A stretch of 64,000 nucleotides of DNA from Jatrophihabitans_A sp035248685 (GCA_035248685.1 DATFHF010000027.1:62001-126000); one strand, 5' to 3'. Positions 42,219-51,696 are shown, counted from the stretch's first letter. A program made the numbers and translations. The notes: generated by a model not told the origin, from the sequence alone.

Positions 42219-42853
42219 AGCGACCGCACGATGCCGGGGACGTCGATCGCGCGCAGTCGGTTGGCGGAGTTGTCGCAGTACCAGATCCGGCCGCCGTCCC
42301 AGGTCAGCCCGGTCGGGCTGCCGTGCACGTTGATCGGCAGGATCTCTTGTTCGGAAGCCGGATCCGCAACGATGATCGACTCCGCCGCCCGGTCGGAGTA
42401 GACCACATAGCGGTCGGTCACGGTGGCTCCGGTTACCTTGCCGCGCACCCCGACGCTGGTAACCAGGCCGAAGTCCCTGGTATTGCGCAGTTCCAGGCTG
42501 TGCCGGTAACCGATCCACAGCCCCTGCCGGCCGCCCTCCAGCGCGGTAATCTCCTCACCGGCGCGCGGATTGCGGACCTCGGCAAGTAGGTCACCGCCAT
42601 CCGGATCGACGATGCGCAGTCGATAGTCCGGCCCGGCGGCATAGACCAGATGCCCGTCGATGGTGGCCAACCCGCGTCGCAGCTCCGGGCAACCGATGAC
42701 GGTCAGCACCTCGCCGTCGTACGGATCCACCGCCACCACACGTTCCCGGCCCGCATCGGCGAACCACAGCGACTCCCCCAACCAGGTCAGCCCGCAGAGG
42801 TGCTCGGCGTCGACGGAGATGTCGTGGACCGAGCCTGCCGCATAGAGCATCAT
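42215..42853 (-). CDS. small beta-propeller (NHL/glutamine-cyclotransferase-like) protein
   Basis: About 212 residues, cytoplasmic. Repeats of the type LCGLTWLGESLWFADAGRERVVAVDPYDGEVL and PTGLTWDGGRIWYCDNSANRLRAIDV indicate a four- to five-bladed propeller. Paralogous to the protein at 51689-52360 (shared GLTWDG..LW..D and HPTGMTWDG-like ends). Its ATG overlaps the stop of the PRMT-like gene (TGATG). Role unknown. Possibly a binding scaffold. Confidence 0.7.
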   Translation of the reverse strand: MMLYAAGSVHDISVDAEHLCGLTWLGESLWFADAGRERVVAVDPYDGEVLTVIGCPELRRGLATIDGHLVYAAGPDYRLRIVDPDGGDLLAEVRNPRAGEEITALEGGRQGLWIGYRHSLELRNTRDFGLVTSVGVRGKVTGATVTDRYVVYSDRAAESIIVADPASEQEILPINVHGSPTGLTWDGGRIWYCDNSANRLRAIDVPGIVRSL

Positions 42854-43737
42854 CACTCCCCCTTCCGGCGCAGCCGGCAGTCGAGCAACCAGTCGGTGAC
42901 GATCCGGCCACCGTCCGGTATCCGCAGCCGCAGCTGAAGCTCGTCGCCTGCCCCGACCGCGGTGTGTCGTACCGGCCAGACCCAGACCGCCCAGTTGCAA
43001 CCCGGGTAGGACGGAAAGTTGGACAGGCAGACCCCGGGCACCAGGGTCGCCCGGAAGTACCCCAGCACCGCATGCAAGGTCGCCGGTCGGTCGATGGGCA
43101 AGCGCAGTGGCCGGCCGGCGCCGATCGCGCCGTTGCCGGCGGCGCTGTCGGCAAGCACCGCCGGCGGCCCGAGCAGGCCGGGGGGCCTGGTAAAGAAGTG
43201 CAAGTGCGCGCCTGGCTCGGCATGCTGCTGGATAACGTCCAGCCGCATGTCCAGGAAGCCGTCACGCCAGACGCCCCAGCCCTCGTCGTCGAACTGGGCA
43301 GCAGCCAGATAGCTCACCAACCGCTCCGGCACCACCACCCCGCCGGCTCGCAGGTGCCGGCGCCGGAAGACATGCAGGATCCTGCTCATATCCTCTTCCG
43401 GGCCGAGGTTGCCCATCAGCTCGGCGACGATCACGTCCACCTTGCCGGGCAGCGATACCGACCGGGCGTCGCCGTGGATCAGGGTGACCCGGTCAGCCCA
43501 TCCGCTGGCCTCGATGATGCGCTCGCCGACCGTCGCCAGCTGCGGATCCGCCTCGATGGCATAGACCTGGCCGGCACCATGCCGCAGCGCGAGCGCGGTC
43601 AGTGCCAGCGTGCCGGCGCCCAGATCAGCCACCACCGCGCCCGGTCGAACGACCTGGGAGAGCGCCTTGTCATAGGCGTCGAGGCGGCTGCGATCACCAA
43701 GCATCGCCTGATGCATCAGCAGGTTCCGTTGGTCCAT
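42853..43737 (-). CDS. PRMT-like protein arginine methyltransferase-fold enzyme
   Basis: About 294 residues. The SAM motif VVADLGAGTLALTALALRHGAGQVYAIEAD, the double-E-loop-like VDVIVAELMGNLGPEED, and a C-terminal beta-barrel resembling that of PRMTs (HLRAGGVVVPERLVSYLAAAQ, WVWPVRHTAVGAGDELQLRLRI). Unusual in bacteria, where such enzymes sit mostly in biosynthetic loci. Could methylate a peptide or protein arginine or another O/N acceptor. Start ATG 43737 with GAGG upstream. Heads the PRMT-propeller-UbiB unit behind an AT-rich promoter. Confidence 0.8.
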   Translation of the reverse strand: MDQRNLLMHQAMLGDRSRLDAYDKALSQVVRPGAVVADLGAGTLALTALALRHGAGQVYAIEADPQLATVGERIIEASGWADRVTLIHGDARSVSLPGKVDVIVAELMGNLGPEEDMSRILHVFRRRHLRAGGVVVPERLVSYLAAAQFDDEGWGVWRDGFLDMRLDVIQQHAEPGAHLHFFTRPPGLLGPPAVLADSAAGNGAIGAGRPLRLPIDRPATLHAVLGYFRATLVPGVCLSNFPSYPGCNWAVWVWPVRHTAVGAGDELQLRLRIPDGGRIVTDWLLDCRLRRKGE

Positions 43738-43814
43738 GGCTCGCCTCACGCTTCGCCGGTGGCCGGACAGGTGCGCTAGTGGAGCTCACGTCTACGCATA
43801 GCCACTGCGTCTGA

Positions 43815-43844
43815 GATGCTATGTATATTTCCAGTGATCGGCAA
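43815..43844 (-). promoter_or_regulatory. AT-rich promoter of the PRMT-like operon
   Basis: Minus strand: TTGCCG, 15-nt spacer beginning ATCACTGGAAAT, then CATAGCATC. By hand alignment it matches the element at 55284-55313 at 23 of 30 positions. Confidence 0.6.
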
Positions 43845-43862
43845 GGTGTCCGGATCCGGCTA

Positions 43863-45251
43863 CTAGACCGCCGGGCTCACCGAGGACATGGTGAAGTCGG
43901 CCACCTGAAGCGGGGGCATGGCGCAGTGCGCGAACGCCTCGCCGGTCTCTCGGGCGCGCACCGGCACCGATGTACCCACCCGCTGCACCCGGCCGAGCAG
44001 GCCCACCGGGCTCTCGTTGAACCGGAAGTTGTTGACCGCACCGACCACTTCGCCACGCTCCACCAAGAACACCCCGTCTCGAGTCAGGCCGGTGAGCAGC
44101 AGGCTGGCCGGGTCGACCTCCCGGATGTACCAGACGGTGGTGAGCAGCAGTCCACGATCCAGGCCGGCGATCAGGTCATCCAGCGAGCCGGCGGCACCGG
44201 CGCCCTCCAGCACCAGGTTGTCGATGTGCGGGGTCAACGGCAGGCCGGTCAGCGCGGCCGAGTGCCGGGTCTGCACCAGCGCGCCGAGCACACCGCCGTC
44301 GATCCAATTGGTGCAGTGAAGCGGCAATCCGCTGTCGAAGTAGGACACCGGTGCCTCCGAGCCGGCGGTGACCAGTACGAACGGTGCACACTCCAGCCCG
44401 GGCTCGCCCGGATCGCCACGCAAGGTCAGCGGCACCGAGCTGAGCCGTTCGCCGAGCCGGGTACCGCCGTCCCGGGTGCTGTAGACGGTCTGCCCGTCTG
44501 CCGTCCGCCGGGCGTCGGCCGCCCAGTAGGCGTAGTTGATCAGGTCAGCCACCGCTACCGGCGGCAGTAGTACCGGGTAGCGACCCGGTGGCAATTCCAG
44601 CCGGCGGTCGGCCCAGCCGAGCCGGCGATCGACCTGTCGGTAAAGCTCCAGCACCGCTGCCTCGCTCAGATCACCGGCCACCCCTGCCCAGGCCGAACGC
44701 CGGCCGTCCACCGACCGCCCGGTGAGTTCGATATAGCTCGACTGCTGGTCGGTGCGAAGCCGCAGCCCGCTGGAGGTGGCGAGGAAGGTCGCCCGGACGC
44801 AGTCTTCGGCATATCCGTACAGCGCTCGACCGGCGGCAGCGGCCTCGGCAAAGGCAGCTCCGAGGGAAGGTGCGAAGGTGCCGAACGCGGCCATCGACGT
44901 CTCGGGAATGGGCGCCAGCCAGTCGGTGCCGGCACCGGCGCTCGTCAACAGCGGCTGGGCATCCTCGGCGGGATCGGCCGTCCGGGCCGCCTGCTCAGCG
45001 GTACTGACGAGATCCGCCAACATGCCGGCGACGTCACCGCTCGCCGACACCACGCCAGCGCTGGTGCCTTCAGCGCCGGCCACTGTCGCCACCACGGTGA
45101 CCCGCCGGCTGCGCGCGGTCCCGTCGGTGGTGAGCGCGTTGCTGGCCCACCGCACGTTCGCCTCGCTCTGCTCGGTCACCATGACCAGACAACCGTCGGC
45201 CCGGCACAGCTGCACCGCGCGCTCGGCGATCTCCTGCGATGACCAGCTCAT
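43863..45251 (-). CDS. PmbA/TldE-family protein
   Basis: About 462 residues, the non-catalytic partner fold of TldD: MSWSSQEIAERAVQLCRADGCLV start, middle region EAAVLELYRQVDRRLGWADRRLELPPGRYPVLLPP and the C-terminal VEGA/VERGEVVGAVNNFRFNESPVGLLGRV motif typical of the TldD/PmbA C-domain. TldD/TldE heterodimers cleave unfolded or modified peptides (for example microcin B17 and CcdA). ATG overlaps the TldD stop. Confidence 0.88.
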   Translation of the reverse strand: MSWSSQEIAERAVQLCRADGCLVMVTEQSEANVRWASNALTTDGTARSRRVTVVATVAGAEGTSAGVVSASGDVAGMLADLVSTAEQAARTADPAEDAQPLLTSAGAGTDWLAPIPETSMAAFGTFAPSLGAAFAEAAAAGRALYGYAEDCVRATFLATSSGLRLRTDQQSSYIELTGRSVDGRRSAWAGVAGDLSEAAVLELYRQVDRRLGWADRRLELPPGRYPVLLPPVAVADLINYAYWAADARRTADGQTVYSTRDGGTRLGERLSSVPLTLRGDPGEPGLECAPFVLVTAGSEAPVSYFDSGLPLHCTNWIDGGVLGALVQTRHSAALTGLPLTPHIDNLVLEGAGAAGSLDDLIAGLDRGLLLTTVWYIREVDPASLLLTGLTRDGVFLVERGEVVGAVNNFRFNESPVGLLGRVQRVGTSVPVRARETGEAFAHCAMPPLQVADFTMSSVSPAV

Positions 45252-46762
45252 CGGCTTGCCGTGTTCAGCAACTCGACACCCTCGAACAGCGCCGCCGGGC
45301 AACCGTGGCTGACCGCTGCCAGCTGACCGGGCTGTGCTTTGCCGCACAGGGATGCGCCGGACAGCAGGTAGGTTTGCGGGCCACCCAGTGCTCGCAGCGA
45401 GTTCCAGAACTGAGGTGTGCAGCCCTGGTAAGCAACATCGCGCAGCTGGCCGGCAAGCCGGCCGTGCCGAATCCGGTAGAACCGCTGCCCGGTGAACTGG
45501 AAGTTGTACCGCTGCATGTCTATCGACCAGCTGTTGTCGCCGACCACATACACGCCGTCGGACACCGCGCTGATCAGCTCGCTGGTGTCCGGGCCGGCCG
45601 GCGCCGGGCGAAGCGACACGTTAGCCATTCGTGCCACCGGCGGATGCGCGAACGAGTCGGCATATCCGCAACCGTTGGAGCGAGCCAGGCCCACCGTGGC
45701 CGCGGTTTGCCGGTCGACCTGATAGCCCACCAGCACGCCGTCCCGGATCAGATCCCAGGACTGGGTGGCCACCCCCTCATCGTCATAGCCGATGGTGGCC
45801 AGTCCGGACTCGGTGGTGCGATCGGCGGTGACATTCATGATCGGCGAGCCGTACCGCAGGGTGCCGAGCTGATCGATGCCGGCGAACGAGGTGCCGGCAT
45901 AGGCCGCCTCGTAACCGAGCACCCGATCCAGCTCGGTGGCATGCCCGATCGACTCGTGGATGGTGAGCCAAAGGTTGGTCGGATCGATCACCAGATCGAA
46001 CGTGCCGGTCGGCCCCGAGGGCCCAGCGGCCTTGCCGGCAAGCCATTCCGGCAGGGCGGCGAGCTCACCGGCCCAGTCCCAACCGCTACCGGTCAGGTAC
46101 TCCCAGCCGCGGGCCACCGGTGGCCCGACGGTACGCATCGTTTGAAAGCCAGCGCTGCCTCGCCCCAGCCGCACCGCGGTCACCATCGGGTGCAGCCAGA
46201 TCCGTCGCTGGGTGGTACTGGTGCCGGCTGCATCGGCGTAGAACTTGTCCTCCCGGCAGACCACCAGCTTGGCCAGCACGTGGTCGACATCGGGTGATTT
46301 CAGCAGCAGATCGCTCCAGTCCTGCAAGGTGGCAACCCGCTCCGCGCTCGGCATCTCGAACGGGTCGATCTGATAGCTGGAGCTCCAGCAGCCGTCGTGA
46401 TACACCGGCTCGGGGGCGAGTTCCACCGGCTTACCACGCAACGGGCGCAGCATCCGCGCGGTCGCACAGGCACGCTCGGCCGCGCGCACCGCGGCGGCCG
46501 CGGTCAACTCGGCTTCGGCGGCAAATCCCCAGACCCCGTCAACCAGCACCCGGATCCCGAGACCGAGCTCGGCGTTATCCTCGCCACCCTGCGGCCGGCG
46601 GTCGCGGACGAAGACCTCGAGCTTGCGCCGCCGGCTGAGCCGGAAGTCGGTGTGCTGGGCGCCGAGCCGAGCCGTCCGATCGAAGGTGGCGGCCGCCAGC
46701 GCCCGGGCGGTATCGGTCGGGAACTCGGTGCTGGTGGGAGCAGCGGCGGCGGTCAAGGGCAT
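45248..46762 (-). CDS. TldD-family metalloprotease
   Basis: About 504 residues. The catalytic HExxxH motif is intact: LWLTIHESIGHATELDRVLGYEAAYAGTSF. C-terminal TGQRFYRIRHGRLAGQLRDVAYQ is family-typical. It should form the catalytic half of a TldD/PmbA heterodimer with the next gene. Placement among peptide-binding homologues suggests processing of a peptide substrate, though no precursor gene was found. GGTGGG lies before the ATG. Divergent from the CefD-like gene across 165 bp. Confidence 0.9.
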   Translation of the reverse strand: MPLTAAAAPTSTEFPTDTARALAAATFDRTARLGAQHTDFRLSRRRKLEVFVRDRRPQGGEDNAELGLGIRVLVDGVWGFAAEAELTAAAAVRAAERACATARMLRPLRGKPVELAPEPVYHDGCWSSSYQIDPFEMPSAERVATLQDWSDLLLKSPDVDHVLAKLVVCREDKFYADAAGTSTTQRRIWLHPMVTAVRLGRGSAGFQTMRTVGPPVARGWEYLTGSGWDWAGELAALPEWLAGKAAGPSGPTGTFDLVIDPTNLWLTIHESIGHATELDRVLGYEAAYAGTSFAGIDQLGTLRYGSPIMNVTADRTTESGLATIGYDDEGVATQSWDLIRDGVLVGYQVDRQTAATVGLARSNGCGYADSFAHPPVARMANVSLRPAPAGPDTSELISAVSDGVYVVGDNSWSIDMQRYNFQFTGQRFYRIRHGRLAGQLRDVAYQGCTPQFWNSLRALGGPQTYLLSGASLCGKAQPGQLAAVSHGCPAALFEGVELLNTASR

Positions 46763-46927
46763 CGTCCCACCTCGCGGTCATAGCTATCTGGTTAGCAAGT
46801 CAGCTGCACCACCACGGAGCAGAGTGCCCTGAATTTACAAGATCATCCATGCTTCCAGCGCGGCTGGTAGCTTTATTATTATATGGTAGCGTGGCTGGGC
46901 GTCCAGCTACCCGTACGGAGGACAGCC

Positions 46928-48253
46928 GTGACTCAGCATGCGCCGACCCTGGAAGCCCCGGCCAGCTCGGAGGGCTGGGCAGCCGGCTCGCTGGCCACCG
47001 CATCCTGGCGCACCGTGCGGGGAATCTTTCCCCTCGATCCGGACGCCGCCCATCTCAACTCCGGCACCGTCGGGGTCATGCCGCGCGAGGTGCTGGAGGT
47101 CTACACCGCGGTTACTCGGGAATGGACCGGCAGTCTCGCCAACATCTACCCGCCGAGCCTGTACCCGGAGTACCGGTCGGCCATCGCCGCGGACTTCGGT
47201 GTCGACCAGGACGAGCTGGTCATCTGCCACAACGCGACCGAGGGCATGAGCCGGGTCATCGCCGGCCTCGAGCTCGGCCCGGACGACGAGGTGCTGACCA
47301 CCACCCACGAGTGCTTTTCGGTGCTGTCCAACCTCAACTTGGCCCACAACCGCTACGGCGTCTCGGTCCGCAAGATCACCCTGCCCACCGGTTACGACGT
47401 GTGCGAGGAAGAAATCCTCCAGCTCTTCTCCTCCGCCATCACCCCGCGGACCAAGGCGATGTTCTTCGCCGCGGTGACGCTGTTCGGTGGCATCCGAATG
47501 CCGATGCGCGGACTGTGCGAACTCGCCCAGCGGCACGGGTTGATCACCGTCGTCGACGGCGCGCTACTGCCCGGCATGCTGAACTGCGACCTGCGTGCGC
47601 TGGGGGTGGACTTCCTGGTGGGCTCCGGCTCCAAGTGGCAATGCGGCCCGCTCGGCACCGGCCTGCTGTACGTGCGCAACCGGGTGCTGCCGCAGTACAA
47701 CCCGCTGCCGTTGCCCGCCTTTTGGCCGGTGATCTCAACCTGGTATCCGCTGGAGGGTGCGCCGCCACCCCGCTCGCATCCGGACACCGCTGCCACCAAC
47801 AACATGGGCGACTACCTCCAGAGCGCCGGCAGCGCCAGCATCGCGCGGGCCGCGGCGCTTGCGAAAGCCTGTGAGATCTGGGACGAGATCGGCCGGGACA
47901 GGATCGAGCAGTACGTGCTGGAACTGGGCCGATATGCCAAGCAGCGCATCGCCGAGCGGTTCGGACCGGCCGCGCTCTACTCGCCGGCCGCCGACGACCG
48001 GCTGAACTCCCCGGTCACCGCGTTCCAGCCGTTCCGGTCCGCCGAGGACGCTTCGAACGGGCACAAGTTCGATGTCTACGTCAACCGGCTGGAGCGCGAG
48101 CACAAGATCTGGATCCGGTGGGTCGAGTTCGACGTCCTGGGGTCGGCGCGGATGCGCTACGCGGCACGGCTGTGCACCCATCTGTTCAGCGATCGTGACG
48201 AGATCGACCGGGTGCTGGACGTCATGGCTGCTCTTGCCGACGAAATGGCCTGA
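46928..48253 (+). CDS. isopenicillin-N-epimerase-like class V aminotransferase
   Basis: About 441 residues, PLP fold type I. LNSGTVGVMPREVLEVYTAV, NATEGMSRVIAGLELGPDDEVLTTTHECF, VVDGALLPGMLNCDLRALGVDFLVGSGSKWQCGPLGTGLLYV (PLP lysine). Resembles CefD and ergothioneine-EgtE-type lyases. GTG start with GGAGGA six bases upstream. First gene of a plus-strand operon with two SBP homologues, a propeller and a 69-aa protein. Reaction unknown: racemisation, desulfuration or beta-elimination are possible. Confidence 0.85.
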   Translation: MTQHAPTLEAPASSEGWAAGSLATASWRTVRGIFPLDPDAAHLNSGTVGVMPREVLEVYTAVTREWTGSLANIYPPSLYPEYRSAIAADFGVDQDELVICHNATEGMSRVIAGLELGPDDEVLTTTHECFSVLSNLNLAHNRYGVSVRKITLPTGYDVCEEEILQLFSSAITPRTKAMFFAAVTLFGGIRMPMRGLCELAQRHGLITVVDGALLPGMLNCDLRALGVDFLVGSGSKWQCGPLGTGLLYVRNRVLPQYNPLPLPAFWPVISTWYPLEGAPPPRSHPDTAATNNMGDYLQSAGSASIARAAALAKACEIWDEIGRDRIEQYVLELGRYAKQRIAERFGPAALYSPAADDRLNSPVTAFQPFRSAEDASNGHKFDVYVNRLEREHKIWIRWVEFDVLGSARMRYAARLCTHLFSDRDEIDRVLDVMAALADEMA

Positions 48254-48271
48254 TTCCGGGAGGGGGACGTC

Positions 48272-49984
48272 ATGGACGGTCCACCACGATACGGCGGCAC
48301 CCTGCGGCTATATGGGCCCGGCAGCATGGACCATCTGGATCCAGCGTGTGCTTATTACGCGCTGGGTGGCCAGATCATCCGGCTGTTCGCTCGCCAGCTA
48401 TTCAGCTACCGGGCGGTGCGCGACCTGCGCGATCAGGCAGCCATCACGCCGGTGCCGGATGTCGCGGCCGAGGTGCCCACCCGGGACAACGGCGGGCTGA
48501 GCGCCGATCTCGCGACGTACACCATCCGGCTGCGTCCGGGGGTGGGTTGGGACAGTTCGCCGGTTCGGGCGGTAACCGCCGCCGATTTCGTACGTGGATT
48601 CAAGCGGATGTGCAATCCGGTGACCAGGGCGGGTGCCATCAGCTACTTCACCAGCACGATCCTCGGCATGGCCGACTACTGCGACGCCTACGCCGAGGCG
48701 GTGCCGGATCCGATCGCTAGCCCGGCCGAGCTGGCCGGTTTCCAGAACAGCCATGAGATCGCCGGCATTCGCGCGCTGGACGAGCTGACGTTGCAATTCC
48801 GGTTGATCCGGCCGGCCAACGACTTCCTCAACATCCTGGCGTTGACCTTCGCCTCAGCCGCCCCGGTGGAATACGACGCCTTCGTCCCGGACAGCGCCGA
48901 GTTCCGAGCCGGGGTGCGCTCCAACGGCCCCTACCGGATCACCTGGTACCGGCACGGGCAGGAGATCCGGCTGGCCCGCAATCCGGCCTGGCGCCCGGAA
49001 TCCGACGACATTCGGCACCAGTACCTCGACGGTCTCCAGGTTCGAATGGAGAAGGCCACGCCGGAGCAGGTCGGTGAGCAGATCGCCACCGGCCGCGCCG
49101 ACCTGTCCTGGGCGTCACCGATTACCGAGCCGTACGAGGTGAACCCGACCGATCCCGGCAACGACCTCGGCTACGCGCTGAACCCGTACCTGGTGTTCAA
49201 CTTCCAGAGTCCGAACGCCGATGGCGCGATCGGCAAGCTCAAGGTGCGGCAAGCAATCGCCTACGCCATCGACAAGATCGCAATCGCCGAGATCTACGAC
49301 AAGCTCGAGGCCGGCACCGTCATGCGACCGGCGCACAACGCCATCCCGCCGTGCAACGACGGTCACCGAGAATTCGATCTCTACCCGACGCCGGGCGACC
49401 GTGGCGATCCCCGGCGAAGCCGGCAGCTGCTGGCCGAGGCCGGTTACCGAGATGAACTAACCCTGATCGCCGCCCATCGGGACGTCGACGCCAACCCGGA
49501 GGTTGCGCATTCCTATGCGGCAGATCTCGCCCAGTGCGGTATCACCGTCCGGTTCGTCGCGTTCGGGCACGCCGACTATTACCCGTTCCTTCAGGACCCG
49601 GCGAACGCGCGGGCCGGCAGGTGGGATATCTCGGCGCCGTCCTGGACGCCGGACTGGTACGGCAATAACGGCCGGGCCTACCTTCAGCCGATGTTTCAGA
49701 CCAACTTCGCCCGGGGCACCAGCAACTACGGTGGTTACAGCAACCCGGTGGTCGACCGGCTGATCGAACAGGCCCTCAGCGTCGGTGATCCGGCACAGGC
49801 CACCGAGCTGTGGCACCAGGTCGACTTGAACGTCATGCGAGACGCGGCCATCGTGCCGATCCTCGCGCATGCCCCGACCATCCCGCACCTGCGCGGTGCG
49901 CGGGTGCGCAACGCGATCGCGATGCCGACCGTCGACCGGTGGTTCGATCTGTCCAACCTCTGGCTCGTATCGGATGCCCAATGA
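48272..49984 (+). CDS. peptide-binding protein homologue (SBP family 5) without signal peptide
   Basis: 570 residues. MDGPPRYGGTLRLYGPGSMDHLDPA starts directly with the mature-type SBP fold, so there is no export signal. Family motifs: TIRLRPGVGWDSSPVRAVTAADFVRGFKRMCNP, AIAYAIDKIAIAEIYD, SWTPDWYGNNGRAYLQPMF and YSNPVVDRLIEQAL. It keeps the ligand-domain architecture, so it could bind or carry a peptide in the cytoplasm. GGGAGGGGG precedes the ATG. Overlaps the next SBP gene (ATGA). Confidence 0.86.
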   Translation: MDGPPRYGGTLRLYGPGSMDHLDPACAYYALGGQIIRLFARQLFSYRAVRDLRDQAAITPVPDVAAEVPTRDNGGLSADLATYTIRLRPGVGWDSSPVRAVTAADFVRGFKRMCNPVTRAGAISYFTSTILGMADYCDAYAEAVPDPIASPAELAGFQNSHEIAGIRALDELTLQFRLIRPANDFLNILALTFASAAPVEYDAFVPDSAEFRAGVRSNGPYRITWYRHGQEIRLARNPAWRPESDDIRHQYLDGLQVRMEKATPEQVGEQIATGRADLSWASPITEPYEVNPTDPGNDLGYALNPYLVFNFQSPNADGAIGKLKVRQAIAYAIDKIAIAEIYDKLEAGTVMRPAHNAIPPCNDGHREFDLYPTPGDRGDPRRSRQLLAEAGYRDELTLIAAHRDVDANPEVAHSYAADLAQCGITVRFVAFGHADYYPFLQDPANARAGRWDISAPSWTPDWYGNNGRAYLQPMFQTNFARGTSNYGGYSNPVVDRLIEQALSVGDPAQATELWHQVDLNVMRDAAIVPILAHAPTIPHLRGARVRNAIAMPTVDRWFDLSNLWLVSDAQ

Positions 49985-51696
49985 TCAGCGAGCAATCCGC
50001 CAGGCGAGGCGGCATCCTGACGCTGGTGGGCGCCGGCGACGTCGACTACCTCGATCCGGCGCTGGCCTACCACACCGTGACCCGCGGAGTAATTCGCGCC
50101 TACACCCGCCAGTTGGTCAGTTACCGCGCCAGCCGTGACCGGTCGGCGACCGCGGTGATCGTGGCTGACCTGGCCACCGAGGCGGCCGGGCCGTTCGACG
50201 ACGAGCGCCGCCGGTATCGATTCACTCTCAAGGACGGCGTCTGCTGGGATGCTCCGACCGGACGCCGACCGATCACCGCCTGGGACGTGGTGCGCGGCAT
50301 CAAGCGGTTGGCGCACCCGCTGGCACCGAGCCCGGGTTTGTCGTATTACCTCAGCGCGATCGAGGGATTGGCCGAATTCCGGGACGGCTTGCTGACCGCG
50401 GGTCGAGAACCGGCCGCGATCGCCGACTACCTGGAGACGGTGAAGCTCGTCGGCGCCCGGGCCGAGGACGAGCGCACGGTCAGCTTCACCACTTGCCGGC
50501 CGATGCCGGACCTGCTCAACATGCTGGCATTGCCGTTCGCCACGCCGGCACCGCTGGAGTATCTGGCCTACCCGCCGGGTAGCGCCGAGCTCGAACAGCG
50601 GATCCAGTCCTGCGGCCCGTACCGGCTGGTTCGCTACCTGCCCGGCGCGGAGATCGCCTTGGAGCGCAACCCGGCCTGGGCACCGGAAACCGACCAGCTA
50701 CGTGCCGGCTACGTCGACAGCATCCAGGTCCAGCAGGGCTACGACGAGGACAAGTGCTTCGAGCTGGTCACCTCGGGTGCCGCGGACATGCTGTGGGACA
50801 TTCAGCCACCCACCGCCCGGTTGCCGGAGCTGTTCGCCAGCAACGACCCACGCTTGGAGATCTACCCGGCAGGCCTGCTCAGCCCGTACCTGGTGATCAA
50901 CTTCCTGAGCCCGAATCAACAGGCCGCAATGGCAAATCGTGGGGTGCGCGAAGCACTCCAATATGCGGTGGACAAGGCCGCGGTGTCCGAGGTCTGGGGC
51001 GGCCCGCGCCTCAACGACATCGCCGAGCAGATCCTGCCGCCGCTGTGCACGGCACACCTGCCGTATCAGCCGTACGCCACGCCCGGTGGTGCCGGTGACC
51101 CCGATCGAGCGGGCGCCCTGCTTGCCGAGGCCGGCTACCCGGACGGGTTGACGGTCCGGTTGGTCTTTCGAGACCGGGATATCCATCCTGAGACGGCCCG
51201 GGTCGTGCGGGACGGCCTGGGCCGGGCCGGCATCCACGTCGAGTTGGTGCCGGCTTCCATCAATGAATTCTTCGCCGACTACCTGACCTCGGCCGAGGGC
51301 GCCCGGCAGGGACGCTGGGATATCGCGCTGTCCGGCTGGGAACCCGATTGGCACGGCAACAACGGCCGGGTGTACCTCCAGGCGCTGTTCGACAGTTCCG
51401 GGGTGTCCGACAACGACGATTGGGGTTCCAACTTCGGCCATTACCGCAGCGACGACACCAACCGGCTGCTGGCGGCCGCGCTCGGTTCGGCCGAGCAGGA
51501 CCGCGCCGACGAGCTATTCCGCCAGGCCGAAGCACAGGTGCTGGCCGATTGCGCAGTGGTGCCGATCCTGTTCGCCCACCAGTACTGGCTGCACGCCACC
51601 CGAGTGCGCAACTGGCTGCCTTACCCGGTGCTCAACGGCGACCTGACCAATCTCTGGCTCAGGAGCAGACCGATGAAAGGAGCAGGAGATGACTAG
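49981..51696 (+). CDS. peptide-binding protein homologue (SBP family 5) without signal peptide
   Basis: 571 residues, paralogue of the preceding gene. It begins MISEQSARRGGILTLVGAGDVDYLDPALAYH, again without signal sequence. AITAWDVVRGIKRLAHP-type, FSGWEPDWHGNNGRVYLQALF-type (here LSGWEPDWHGNNG) and DDTNRLLAAALGSAEQDRADELF motifs show the full fold. Translationally coupled on both sides (4-nt overlap upstream, 8-nt overlap downstream). Confidence 0.86.
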   Translation: MISEQSARRGGILTLVGAGDVDYLDPALAYHTVTRGVIRAYTRQLVSYRASRDRSATAVIVADLATEAAGPFDDERRRYRFTLKDGVCWDAPTGRRPITAWDVVRGIKRLAHPLAPSPGLSYYLSAIEGLAEFRDGLLTAGREPAAIADYLETVKLVGARAEDERTVSFTTCRPMPDLLNMLALPFATPAPLEYLAYPPGSAELEQRIQSCGPYRLVRYLPGAEIALERNPAWAPETDQLRAGYVDSIQVQQGYDEDKCFELVTSGAADMLWDIQPPTARLPELFASNDPRLEIYPAGLLSPYLVINFLSPNQQAAMANRGVREALQYAVDKAAVSEVWGGPRLNDIAEQILPPLCTAHLPYQPYATPGGAGDPDRAGALLAEAGYPDGLTVRLVFRDRDIHPETARVVRDGLGRAGIHVELVPASINEFFADYLTSAEGARQGRWDIALSGWEPDWHGNNGRVYLQALFDSSGVSDNDDWGSNFGHYRSDDTNRLLAAALGSAEQDRADELFRQAEAQVLADCAVVPILFAHQYWLHATRVRNWLPYPVLNGDLTNLWLRSRPMKGAGDD

